A DNA stretch of 64,000 nt, from positions 1 through 64,000 of the forward strand of contig VGRY01000010.1 in assembly GCA_016875195.1 (NCBI GenBank), given 5' to 3'. The DNA comes from Deltaproteobacteria bacterium (lineage in GTDB: Bacteria > Desulfobacterota > BSN033 > UBA1163). The notes under the pieces were generated by a model. That model searched no databases. It saw only the letters and a list, made by a program, of their open reading frames with translations, and was not told where the DNA came from. Positions 18,311-26,173 of the stretch are shown in pieces; the stretch's first letter is position 1; every line of letters begins with the position of its first letter. The translations under genes and the position numbers were made by a program.

Positions 18311-19969
18311 TCAATCTTCAAACGTGGCACCCGTATGGGCCGAAGTGACCATTCTTGCATACCTGCTGAGATAACCTTTCAATTCTTTCTTGCGCGGCTT
18401 CCACTGGGAGAGTCTTCTCTTTAATTCTGTTTCGGAGATGAGGAGGTTGAGTTTCTTCTCAGGAATATCAATCTCAATCAAATCCCCGTTTCGAACGACT
18501 GCAATGGGGCCTCCCTCGGCAGCCTCTGGAGAGATGTGGCCGATGGCTGCGCCACGGCTTGCACCAGAAAATCGGCCGTCAGTCAGAAGGGCAACATCTC
18601 TATCCCTCCCGACACCAACGATGGCCGAGGTGGGGGCAAGCATCTCACGAAAACCCGGTCCACCCTTGGGCCCTTCGTACCGGATGACAATGACCTCTCC
18701 TTTTTTAATTTTTCTGGCAAGAATAGTTTTGATGGCCTCTTCTTCTGACTCAAAAACCCTTGCGGATCCCCGGTGCTTCAGCATGGATTCATCAACAGCC
18801 GATCGTTTGACCACCGCACCTTTGGGCGCCAGATTTCCGAACAGGGCAACCAGCCCTCCATTGACATGATAGGGGTTTTCAAGCGGACGTATCACTTCAG
18901 GGTCGAACCGTTTTGCCCCTTTTATATTTTCTCCGATGGTTCTCCGCGTCACAGTCATTGCGTCCCCATGAATCATCTTTTTACGGCTAAGTTCTGCCAT
19001 GAGGGCTGGAATACCGCCTGCGCGGTGAAGGTCCTGAAGATGATACGGACCTGCGGGAGACATGTTGCAGAGATGGGGAGTCCGGTCGCTGATCTTATTG
19101 AAGGTTTGAAGAGGAAGGGAGATTCCGGCTTCATTAGCGATGGCTGGCAGGTGAAGAGAGGTATTGGTCGAGCCGCCAAATGCCATGTCCACAGTGATGG
19201 CGTTCTCAAAAGCTTTCCTGGTTAAAATCCTGGAAGGAAGAATACGGTTCTTGACCAGGTCCATGATCTGGAGGCCAGATTCTTTTGCCAGGCGAATCCG
19301 ATCCGCAGAAATGGCTGGAATCGTGCCATTGTAGGGGAGGGCAAGACCGAGGGCTTCCGCGAGGCAGTTCATAGAGTTGGCCGTGAACATTCCGGCGCAA
19401 GACCCGACCCCTGGACACGCGCACCCTTCCATCTCCTCCATCTCAGCGGGGGAAATCCCCCCTGTTTTCAGTCTGCCCACTGCCTCAAAGACAGTGGCCA
19501 GGTCGATCTCCCTTCCATGGAATTGCCCCGCAAGCATCGGGCCGCCGCTGATCAGAATGGTCGGAATATTGAGACGAGCGGCTGCCATCATCATTCCGGG
19601 AATGATCTTGTCACAATTCGGAATCAGGACCAGGCCGTCGAAAGGGTATCCCATGGCCATCGATTCAATCGAGTCGGCAATCAACTCCCTTGAACTGAGA
19701 GAGTATTTCATCCCCTCATGACCCATGATGATTCCATCGCAGATCCCGATGGTGAAAAATTCGAGAGGGGTTCCCCCTGCCAGGCGGATTCCTGCTTTGA
19801 CAGCGTCAGAAAGCTGATGCAAATGGAGGTGACCCGGGATGACCTCATTAGCGGAGTTGGCAATGCCGATCATGGGTTGAGCGATCTCCCGATCCGTTAA
19901 TCCGAGGGCCTTAAACAGGGAACGATGGGGCGCCCTTTCAATTCCTTTCTTCATCCGATCCGATCTCAT
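18311..19969 (-). CDS. ilvD: Dihydroxy-acid dehydratase
   Basis: [18 protein letters not shown] ... [26 protein letters not shown] ... [21 protein letters not shown] ... [13 protein letters not shown]. Confidence 0.96.
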   Translation of the reverse strand: MRSDRMKKGIERAPHRSLFKALGLTDREIAQPMIGIANSANEVIPGHLHLHQLSDAVKAGIRLAGGTPLEFFTIGICDGIIMGHEGMKYSLSSRELIADSIESMAMGYPFDGLVLIPNCDKIIPGMMMAAARLNIPTILISGGPMLAGQFHGREIDLATVFEAVGRLKTGGISPAEMEEMEGCACPGVGSCAGMFTANSMNCLAEALGLALPYNGTIPAISADRIRLAKESGLQIMDLVKNRILPSRILTRKAFENAITVDMAFGGSTNTSLHLPAIANEAGISLPLQTFNKISDRTPHLCNMSPAGPYHLQDLHRAGGIPALMAELSRKKMIHGDAMTVTRRTIGENIKGAKRFDPEVIRPLENPYHVNGGLVALFGNLAPKGAVVKRSAVDESMLKHRGSARVFESEEEAIKTILARKIKKGEVIVIRYEGPKGGPGFREMLAPTSAIVGVGRDRDVALLTDGRFSGASRGAAIGHISPEAAEGGPIAVVRNGDLIEIDIPEKKLNLLISETELKRRLSQWKPRKKELKGYLSRYARMVTSAHTGATFED

Positions 19970-19988
19970 GGTTTTCTCCTTCCTCAAT

Positions 19989-20141
19989 GGACGTGTCCGT
20001 GACCGTGTTCCGTGTCCGTTCATCGGAATACCTTTTTCACATCTAACATAAGATTACTTTTGATACAAGGAAGGGGTTGACAAAGCTCGGTAAAACATAT
20101 ATTTATAGTTTCAAATCGGACACGTGTCACGAGTCACGGAA
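19989..20141. repeat. Inverted word array ACGTGTCCGTGACCGTGTTCCGTGTCCG ... CGGACACGTGTCACGAGTCACGG
   Basis: Two arms between ilvD and tRNA-Leu. Confidence 0.65.
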
Positions 20142-20154
20142 AACGAGTAAAATC

Positions 20155-20243
20155 GCCTGGGTGGCGGAATTGGTAGACGCAAGGGACTTAAAATCCCTCG
20201 GTGGTAACCCACCGTGCCGGTTCAAGTCCGGCCCCAGGCACCA
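20155..20243 (+). tRNA. tRNA-Leu(TAA), island integration site
   Basis: Acceptor GCCTGGG/CCCAGGC, anticodon loop CTTAAAATC, long variable arm CTCGGTGGTAACCCACCG, T-arm CCGGTTCAAGTCCGG, CCA. Confidence 0.96.
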
Positions 20244-20310
20244 TGATAGACAAGGGTTTGCGGGTTTTGAATGGTTTAAAACGCAAGCCCTTTTTTCTTG
20301 TCAAAAACAG

Positions 20311-20336
20311 TCCAGTCCCCATTTAGTCCCCACTTT
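20311..20336. repeat. Left-end copy of a 26-bp direct repeat, candidate integrase arm site
   Basis: TCCAGTCCCCATTTAGTCCCCACTTT vs TCCAGTCCCCACTCTGTCCCCACTTT at 29521-29546 (3 mismatches). Confidence 0.75.
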
Positions 20337-20342
20337 GGAAAA

Positions 20343-20567
20343 TCATTCGTGCTTATCAAGATATTCAAGGATTTTCTCTCGCTCAATCCCGTTCCAACAT
20401 TTTCGAAGGTTCATAGATTGACGGTATCCGTCTAACAGCTTCCGGCGATGAAAATATTTTTCTCTTGCGTCCTTCGGGGTTTTTTTTGAAAAAGTCCCCA
20501 AACTTTCTAAAAATTTCAGTTCGTCTTGTGTGTTCCAGACCATGTTGACCTCCGGCCCGTGTCCCAA
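20343..20567 (-). CDS. Small hypothetical protein (island)
   Basis: MVWNTQDELKFLESLGTFSKKTPKDAREKYFHRRKLLDGYRQSMNLRKCWNGIEREKILEYLDKHE; plausible coding composition. Confidence 0.55.
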   Translation of the reverse strand: MGHGPEVNMVWNTQDELKFLESLGTFSKKTPKDAREKYFHRRKLLDGYRQSMNLRKCWNGIEREKILEYLDKHE

Positions 20568-20647
20568 TAAATACCCTTCGGGAGAGTGCGTTTCTCGTTC
20601 ATATCAGACCGCTTTCCGTTCGTTTCAGAGGGTTCTTTGTTATCCTT

Positions 20648-20857
20648 TTACGGGTTCTCATCCCTGTTAAGGATAACTCGGCGGCCCTGTAACCATTCCA
20701 TAACGTCGGATTCAAGATAAACACGCGACCTCAAATTGAGTTTAACGAACGGAAGCCTTTGCCCGCGCCTCAAAGAGTGAAGCTCTGAAGGTTTCAGGTT
20801 CAAAAGTTTCAAAAGTTCGGCCTCCGTGATCATTCCCTTTAGCATTATCTCTGACAT
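20648..20857 (-). CDS. Small HTH (AlpA/HTH_17-like) DNA-binding protein
   Basis: MITEAELLKLLNLKPSELHSLRRGQRLPFVKLNLRSRVYLESDVMEWLQGRRV; start taken at MSEIM. Confidence 0.65.
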   Translation of the reverse strand: MSEIMLKGMITEAELLKLLNLKPSELHSLRRGQRLPFVKLNLRSRVYLESDVMEWLQGRRVILNRDENP

Positions 20858-21041
20858 AATCGGCCTCCATGCAGATTGAACGAATAGGGCAATACTCAAC
20901 CAAATTTTCCCCTTCGCATCTTTGACACGTCTTTTTTCGTTCCCGCCATTCTCGGAATCTTTCAAACGCCTCTTCTTTACTCATCCCGTAATGGATGTTT
21001 AAAACATTTTGCCAACGCTCGATCTCATCGCTTTTTTCCAT
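20742..21041 (-). CDS. Small Cys-rich (putative zinc-binding) protein
   Basis: CQRCEGENLVEYCPIRSICMEADY; its C-terminus overlaps the HTH gene in another frame. Confidence 0.5.
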   Translation of the reverse strand: MEKSDEIERWQNVLNIHYGMSKEEAFERFREWRERKKTCQRCEGENLVEYCPIRSICMEADYVRDNAKGNDHGGRTFETFEPETFRASLFEARAKASVR

Positions 21042-21225
21042 TGCCGTTATCCTTCCAACCTTGTCTTTTCAGCCATGCCGCAAGCTCTTCCGATAACGCC
21101 ACGGGTTTTCCGGTCGGACTCCGAAAGATAGGCATGGCAAATTTTTTATAATATTTGAAAAGCGTTTTTTCGCTCAACCCGCAATGCTTCCCAATCTCTT
21201 TCCAGCCCGTTATCCATCCGGCCAC
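21025..21225 (-). CDS. Small HTH DNA-binding protein
   Basis: WITGWKEIGKHCGLSEKTLFKYYKKFAMPIFRSPTGKPVALSEELAAWLKRQ. Confidence 0.65.
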   Translation of the reverse strand: MAGWITGWKEIGKHCGLSEKTLFKYYKKFAMPIFRSPTGKPVALSEELAAWLKRQGWKDNGNGKKR

Positions 21226-21239
21226 CTGTCACCTCTGCG

Positions 21240-21476
21240 TTATCGCTGACGCTGTTTTTTCAGTTCCTTGCCCCGTTGTTCATAAAAAAATTGCCGCCGT
21301 TTTTGCGCTTGTTTCAATCTCTCCCGCGCTATGTTTTGTTTCCATTTCCGGCGCTCTGCCGGACTCATGGCGTAAGAATGCCTTTTAACGGAAAGAGAAA
21401 TCCCCTCGACGCTCCATAGCCGTTTTAAATATCGGATTGACTTCTCAATCTGCGCTTGGTTCATTCTCAATCTCAA
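21240..21476 (-). CDS. Candidate ribosomal protein bS21-like protein
   Basis: IEKSIRYLKRLWSVEGISLSVKRHSYAMSPAERRKWKQNIARERLKQAQKRR aligns without gaps by eye to the bS21 pattern (F..ALRRFKR....G.L.EV+RR..Y..P..ERKR.K..A.+R). Confidence 0.55.
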   Translation of the reverse strand: MRLRMNQAQIEKSIRYLKRLWSVEGISLSVKRHSYAMSPAERRKWKQNIARERLKQAQKRRQFFYEQRGKELKKQRQR

Positions 21477-21642
21477 TCATCTCTCCGACGCTATACTGAA
21501 ACCCCGGAAGCGCTAAACCTTCCCGAATCAAACGGATTCCTTCTTGCTCGTCTATCTCGATGAAATCATCCGCCCGATAGCTTCTTGTTTCTCCGTCAAT
21601 TGTCAACGTTAAATCCGCTTTTAGTTTGATCTGTCTTTTCAT
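21445..21642 (-). CDS. Small island protein, single repeat unit
   Basis: LKADLTLTIDGETRSYRADDFIEIDEQEGIRLIREGLALPGF. Confidence 0.6.
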   Translation of the reverse strand: MKRQIKLKADLTLTIDGETRSYRADDFIEIDEQEGIRLIREGLALPGFQYSVGEMIEIENEPSAD

Positions 21643-21661
21643 TTTCCGTTACCTCCGGTTT

Positions 21662-22114
21662 TTATTTTCGGCTCTTATACGGCCCAAGTCCCATTTCCAT
21701 CAGCTTTCCCTGAAAGGCAGCCTCCGCTCTGGCCGCCTGCTCTTCTTCGGTTCGGTCCCGTCCTTTTAGAAGTTTTCTGTTATTCGGTCGCCATTGATCT
21801 TCGTCACACGGAAGGATTGCGCCTTCAAGTAAAAGCGCTAACGCTTGTTCGGCTTTTAAAATGACCTTTTCCATTCGCTTCGCCTCAAATGCCTTGACCT
21901 TCCCTGAAAGCTTAATATCTCGAAGTGCGATATATTCCGCCGTCGCCGGAAGGTCTGCGGGAATCACCCGACCCACTTGAACCAAACCGAAAGCTTCTTG
22001 CGCATTTGAAATTTCAATCTCTTCGCCCGCCGCCTTCACCGATCCCCCCCAACTGAAAGATTTAACCACTTTGAATTTGTGAGGCCCGCTCTGTGCCTTT
22101 TTTATAATCTCCAT
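21662..22114 (-). CDS. Small island protein, two repeat units
   Basis: FKVVKSFSWGGSVKAAGEEIEISNAQEAFGLVQVGRVIPADL + YIALRDIKLSGKVKAFEAKRMEKVILKAEQALALLLEGAILP; start at MEIIKK. Confidence 0.65.
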   Translation of the reverse strand: MEIIKKAQSGPHKFKVVKSFSWGGSVKAAGEEIEISNAQEAFGLVQVGRVIPADLPATAEYIALRDIKLSGKVKAFEAKRMEKVILKAEQALALLLEGAILPCDEDQWRPNNRKLLKGRDRTEEEQAARAEAAFQGKLMEMGLGPYKSRK

Positions 22115-22115
22115 C

Positions 22116-22556
22116 TTATCGGCCCCCCTTCCGTATCCAGTTTTCCGGCGCGGGTTCATCATCGAACATTCGCACCGGTTCTTTTGCCTTCACGTTTGAT
22201 TGCAAAAGTTTCCGCGGACTCCATTCATCATCGGAAAGCCTCTTGATATGGCCCGACGCCAACAATGAGCAAGCAAGCTCTTGAAGAAGATTGACCTCTT
22301 TCCCCGCCGCCGCCGTCCGCGGAAATCCTTCCTCCGTCTGATAGGAAAAAGAATGAACGGCGCGATACGTTCCTTTTTTCGGGATATACTTTTCATCAAT
22401 GACCGTGAGTTTTCCCCCGCCCAAAAGGTTAAAAATCGCTTCGCCTTCTTCATCACAATCCATTTCAAAAAGGTCGCCAATGTTTTTTTGAACCATCGCC
22501 CCCCGCTTTTTATCCTCAACCCAGAATGCCCGAAGTGCTTTAACTTTCATTTTCAA
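22116..22556 (-). CDS. Small island protein, two repeat units
   Basis: VKALRAFWVEDKKRGAMVQKNIGDLFEMDCDEEGEAIFNLLGGGKLTVI + YRAVHSFSYQTEEGFPRTAAAGKEVNLLQELACSLLASGHIKRL. Confidence 0.65.
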   Translation of the reverse strand: MKMKVKALRAFWVEDKKRGAMVQKNIGDLFEMDCDEEGEAIFNLLGGGKLTVIDEKYIPKKGTYRAVHSFSYQTEEGFPRTAAAGKEVNLLQELACSLLASGHIKRLSDDEWSPRKLLQSNVKAKEPVRMFDDEPAPENWIRKGGR

Positions 22557-22962
22557 AACCTCCTCTCTTTTCTCTGACGTCGCCGGTTCTCAAAAACTGA
22601 ACCGCTTCATCTTTCGTAAGTTTTAGAGTGTCGCCCTTCTTTACTCGGAAATATTCGCCGTTTTGAATCACCTGAAAATCCCTGACGGCTTCAAAATGCT
22701 CCCCCAACTCAACCGGAATGACCCGCCCCGAAAAAAACATTTCATCCCCGAACCGTTGTGACAGTAAAAGCCTCCATCCCTTTTCGACTCTTTGAAGAGG
22801 CCCGTCAACGACCTGCAAAAAAAACGGCTTCTCAACAATGTAAAATTTTCCCTCGTCTAACGTGACGCCTAACTGTGCAATAAAATTCTCCTCCATCCTT
22901 TTCACCTCCAGTCTGCTATAAAATTTTTTCGCCGTTCCCTTCTCAATCCGCCGCTCGGCCAA
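22540..22962 (-). CDS. Small island protein, two repeat units
   Basis: ...LLLSQRFGDEMFFSGRVIPVEL + FEAVRDFQVIQNGEYFRVKKGDTLKLTKDEAVQFLRTGDV. Confidence 0.6.
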   Translation of the reverse strand: MAERRIEKGTAKKFYSRLEVKRMEENFIAQLGVTLDEGKFYIVEKPFFLQVVDGPLQRVEKGWRLLLSQRFGDEMFFSGRVIPVELGEHFEAVRDFQVIQNGEYFRVKKGDTLKLTKDEAVQFLRTGDVREKRGGFENES

Positions 22963-23111
22963 CCGTATGTTTCATCTTGTAACAGCGGATGAGGTTTCTT
23001 TGGTTTCTCAACTTTTTCAATGACTCTCGAAACGATCTTTTGAATTTTCTTCTTTGGACTCCTGATATTCCAGAAACCCTTCCTCATCTTTGCCCCCAGT
23101 CTGAAATCCAA
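22902..23111 (-). CDS. Small basic hypothetical protein
   Basis: Short basic ORF between terL and the small-protein array, overlapping both neighbours slightly. Confidence 0.35.
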   Translation of the reverse strand: MDFRLGAKMRKGFWNIRSPKKKIQKIVSRVIEKVEKPKKPHPLLQDETYGWPSGGLRRERRKNFIADWR

Positions 23112-24895
23112 CCTGAAGCCCTCTGAACCGGCGCGGTTTCCTCTGTGTGTTCTTTTGTCAAACGGTCAACGGCCCGATCTAAATTGACGTTCAGAATCGC
23201 AAGCGCCGCCATTGCGTAAACGCGGCAGTCTAAAGCGTCATTGCGCGGTCGTGTTTTCACCCATTGCCGCGTCGGAAAACCCCGAACGTATTTTGTTATG
23301 ACTTTTTCCGCGGTCAACTGTTTGAAGTATTCTTCATCGTGATTTATTGTGAAGTGCATGAAGCCCGCGCCGTGTTCTTCAATCCGCAACCTCGAATAAA
23401 TTGATTCTTTAGCTGTGTCCGCGCCGACCGGAAACAACGTGACCCGCCCTTCGTTTCGATTTGACGGCCTTGCAATGATAGGCCGACCCGCCTGATTGAT
23501 TCCCTTGACGGCATAAACGCGCCGGATCTGCCGCGGCTTTACGAAGTCATAGACCTGTTTTGTATGATGCCCGCCCGAATCAATACAAGCGCAAGCAATT
23601 CTTAATTGAGCGCCGCTTTCGTGTGTCCACGGCTCGGAAAGATACTCGTCAAGTTCATTCCAAATTTTTCTTTCCGCCGGATTGCCGTAAAAAATCGAAT
23701 ACTCCATTGACCATGACTCTTCGCCTTTGCCCCACGCTACGACTTCACACTCCAAGCGGTTGTCTTGAACGTCAACGCCCGCGGTTAGAATCGCCGCGCC
23801 CGCCGGAATCTCCGGCCCAAAATCCTCCCTTCTTGCCATTAAGCCCTCATCGCTCACGGTCTCGCCTTCTTGTTCCCATGTTTCCGCAAGCGCCGTATTG
23901 ATAAAAACCCGCAAGGTTTCTTTGCTCTTCTTCGCTTCAAGAAATCGCGCCGCCATGTCACCGAACGAAACCCACGGGCTATAAAGTTCATTTAACCAGA
24001 AGCCCGCGACCCCGCTTGATTCCTTTGAGGCCCGCCATTCGCCTTCTCGAACCATCCTGATTTTGTCGGCGTCGGTTATTATTCCTTCGCAATGTTCGCA
24101 ATGATAGACCGCCCTTTTCGGTTCGCCTTTCGGCCATTTGACTTGACTCCATTGCAAAACCTGAAATTCTCCGCAATGTGGACAAGGCACGTAAAATTTC
24201 CGCATATCGCTTGCCTCGTATGCTGTTTCAATTCTCGAAAACCCCTTGACGGTCGGCGTCGAAAACATCCCTTTTTTTCTATTCCAAAACGTTGTAGCTC
24301 TCTTAAAAGCCAACTCGACTGGATCGCCTTCAGTTCCGGCGGAAGGCGGGAAGGCGTCAACGTCGTCACATAGGACAATGCGAATCGGTCGCGCCCGTAA
24401 ACTTGCCGCGCTGTTTGCCCCCGCTACCGTGATATGTCCGCCCAAAAAAGTTTTGTGCAAAACCGTGTTTCCCGAATCTCTTGCTCGAACATCTTTTACC
24501 TTTCCTTTAAGGCATGGAGTGTCTCGAAGCATCGGCGCGAACCTGTCTTTTGACCATGCCTTCGCAATTTCAAGCGTCGGTTCTACAATCAGAATAGGCG
24601 CGGCGTCTTGATCTATAAAAAATCCTGTCACGTTGTTTAGAATCTCCGTCTTTCCCACCTGTGCCGCGGTCATAACAACGACCGTTTCAATCGAAGGGTT
24701 AGAGAAGGCGTCCATGATTCCCTTCTGGTATGCCGCCCGACTGGTAAACCAGCGGCCCGCCTCCGCGCTACTTTCCCCGCTTAACACTCTTCGCTTGTCG
24801 GCCCACTCTGCGACCGTGAGTTTTGACGGCGGCTTCAACGTCGCGCATATCTCTTTGATTGCGGCTTCGATGTTTTTTAAGGTTCGGGTTTGCAA
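23084..24895 (-). CDS. Phage terminase large subunit (lambda gpA-like)
   Basis: LTVAEWADKRRVLSGESSAEAGRWFTSRAAYQKGIMDAFSNPSIETVVVMTAAQVGKTEILNNVTGFFIDQDAAPILIVEPTLEIAKAWSKDRFAPMLRDTP. Confidence 0.95.
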   Translation of the reverse strand: MQTRTLKNIEAAIKEICATLKPPSKLTVAEWADKRRVLSGESSAEAGRWFTSRAAYQKGIMDAFSNPSIETVVVMTAAQVGKTEILNNVTGFFIDQDAAPILIVEPTLEIAKAWSKDRFAPMLRDTPCLKGKVKDVRARDSGNTVLHKTFLGGHITVAGANSAASLRARPIRIVLCDDVDAFPPSAGTEGDPVELAFKRATTFWNRKKGMFSTPTVKGFSRIETAYEASDMRKFYVPCPHCGEFQVLQWSQVKWPKGEPKRAVYHCEHCEGIITDADKIRMVREGEWRASKESSGVAGFWLNELYSPWVSFGDMAARFLEAKKSKETLRVFINTALAETWEQEGETVSDEGLMARREDFGPEIPAGAAILTAGVDVQDNRLECEVVAWGKGEESWSMEYSIFYGNPAERKIWNELDEYLSEPWTHESGAQLRIACACIDSGGHHTKQVYDFVKPRQIRRVYAVKGINQAGRPIIARPSNRNEGRVTLFPVGADTAKESIYSRLRIEEHGAGFMHFTINHDEEYFKQLTAEKVITKYVRGFPTRQWVKTRPRNDALDCRVYAMAALAILNVNLDRAVDRLTKEHTEETAPVQRASGWISDWGQR

Positions 24896-25298
24896 GTTCT
24901 GTCAAGACCTCGTGAACGAATTTTTCTGCAACGTCATTGACCTCTGATAAAGATTTTGCACCGAAAACCAACGGCCCTAACTTCGACGGCATGGCTAACA
25001 GCTTTGACCGGATAGTTTGAACGACCGCGCCCCAACGTTTCATTGCTTCTTCTGTGTCAATCAGTTTCCCCCGCGCTATTTCCAGTTCCAATTCTTTTTT
25101 ATCGGCTTGAATTTTTATTAACCTTGTCCGCTCTTCTGTTAAATCGGTCTTATCACTCGCTGTCTTTAAGTGCCGGATATACGCCGCCGTGATCTGTTTT
25201 GGTTCGCCGGTCTTTGGCAAAATTCCCATTGCCGTCAATCTTGAAACGTGACGCTCTGTAATACAGAGTGCCTCTGATTTATCTTTTATTGTCCACAC
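24768..25298 (-). CDS. Phage terminase small subunit (Nu1-like)
   Basis: N-terminal HTH ALCITERHVSRLTAMGILPK; coiled RTRLIKIQADKKELELEIARGKLIDTEEAMKRWGAVVQTIRSKLLAMPSKLGP; just upstream of terL. Confidence 0.82.
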   Translation of the reverse strand: MWTIKDKSEALCITERHVSRLTAMGILPKTGEPKQITAAYIRHLKTASDKTDLTEERTRLIKIQADKKELELEIARGKLIDTEEAMKRWGAVVQTIRSKLLAMPSKLGPLVFGAKSLSEVNDVAEKFVHEVLTELANPNLKKHRSRNQRDMRDVEAAVKTHGRRVGRQAKSVKRGK

Positions 25299-25432
25299 AT
25301 TTTCCCCCGACTGACATTGAAAAATTTAGGCCCAACGCTGACGAAATGATGCGACCTTCGGATGACCCGCATGAAACAGACAGGAAGGACCCGCTAAAGC
25401 CCGCTCTCCCTTGTCTATCAACGCTTTCCCGT

Positions 25433-25963
25433 TCATCGCTTAAAAACTCTTTTTTTAATTTCTTCTGGAAATAATTTTTGCATTGATTCGTTGATACGCT
25501 TCTGAACCTTGTCCATAATGTTGTCCAGCTTTACAATCTCGGTCACGGCTGGCCCTGCCATGTGTTTAATCGGAAATCGCTTCTCTGTTTTTCTTCTGAA
25601 AACTTTCCCCCCAAACTTCCGAATGATAAACGCCGACGGATAAACAGAAGCGCCACTCTTCCGAACGTGTGCAACGACGCCTGTCGCGGTCTGTCTTGCT
25701 CGGAAATAAGCCAAACTCAATTTTTTTCTTGCAATTCTGATTTTAGTTTCAAGCGCGGTCTGTGTCGTCCGCTGGACTTCGGTCACGTCCCTGACATCTT
25801 TGGGTTTGATGTTGTAGTTATCGCTCACGGCCTTGACTATCTCCTGTTTTCCCTGTGTGGCGCTCCTGTCAAGTGTCGAACGGATCGCCGCCTTGACCTT
25901 CTTACTGTCGAATTGTTCCAGCGCTTCTTTGACGCCCTTCAATTCAAAACTCGGTTTAATCAT
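25433..25963 (-). CDS. Prophage minor tail protein Z (GPZ)-like
   Basis: VKAAIRSTLDRSATQGKQEIVKAVSDNYNIKPKDVRDVTEVQRTTQTALETKIRIARKKLSLAYFRARQTATGV. Confidence 0.65.
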   Translation of the reverse strand: MIKPSFELKGVKEALEQFDSKKVKAAIRSTLDRSATQGKQEIVKAVSDNYNIKPKDVRDVTEVQRTTQTALETKIRIARKKLSLAYFRARQTATGVVAHVRKSGASVYPSAFIIRKFGGKVFRRKTEKRFPIKHMAGPAVTEIVKLDNIMDKVQKRINESMQKLFPEEIKKRVFKR

Positions 25964-25975
25964 TTTGCCTCCGAT

Positions 25976-26173
25976 CTATGCCCATGCCCGCGGCCTTGTG
26001 TGTGCCGCCCTGACAATCCGGCAAATAAGAAAATTTATTCCTTCGATCTCTTCGTCTGAATCAGCCGATAACATGGCCTCGTTTATTTTCTCATCGAAGT
26101 CCAAAAGTCCGTTTGCCCCTCGGTCTAAAGAATCAAAAGCCCTCTGAATGAGTATCGCGGTTTTTTTATTCAT
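25976..26173 (-). CDS. Small hypothetical protein
   Basis: MNKKTAILIQRAFDSLDRGANGLLDFDEKINEAMLSADSDEEIEGINFLICRIVRAA; good spacing with neighbours. Confidence 0.5.
   Translation of the reverse strand: MNKKTAILIQRAFDSLDRGANGLLDFDEKINEAMLSADSDEEIEGINFLICRIVRAAHTRPRAWA

Noticed and set aside
23560-24947. Plus-strand ORFs across the terminase genes
   Set aside because: Antisense shadows of strongly supported terL/terS with no recognisable domains.
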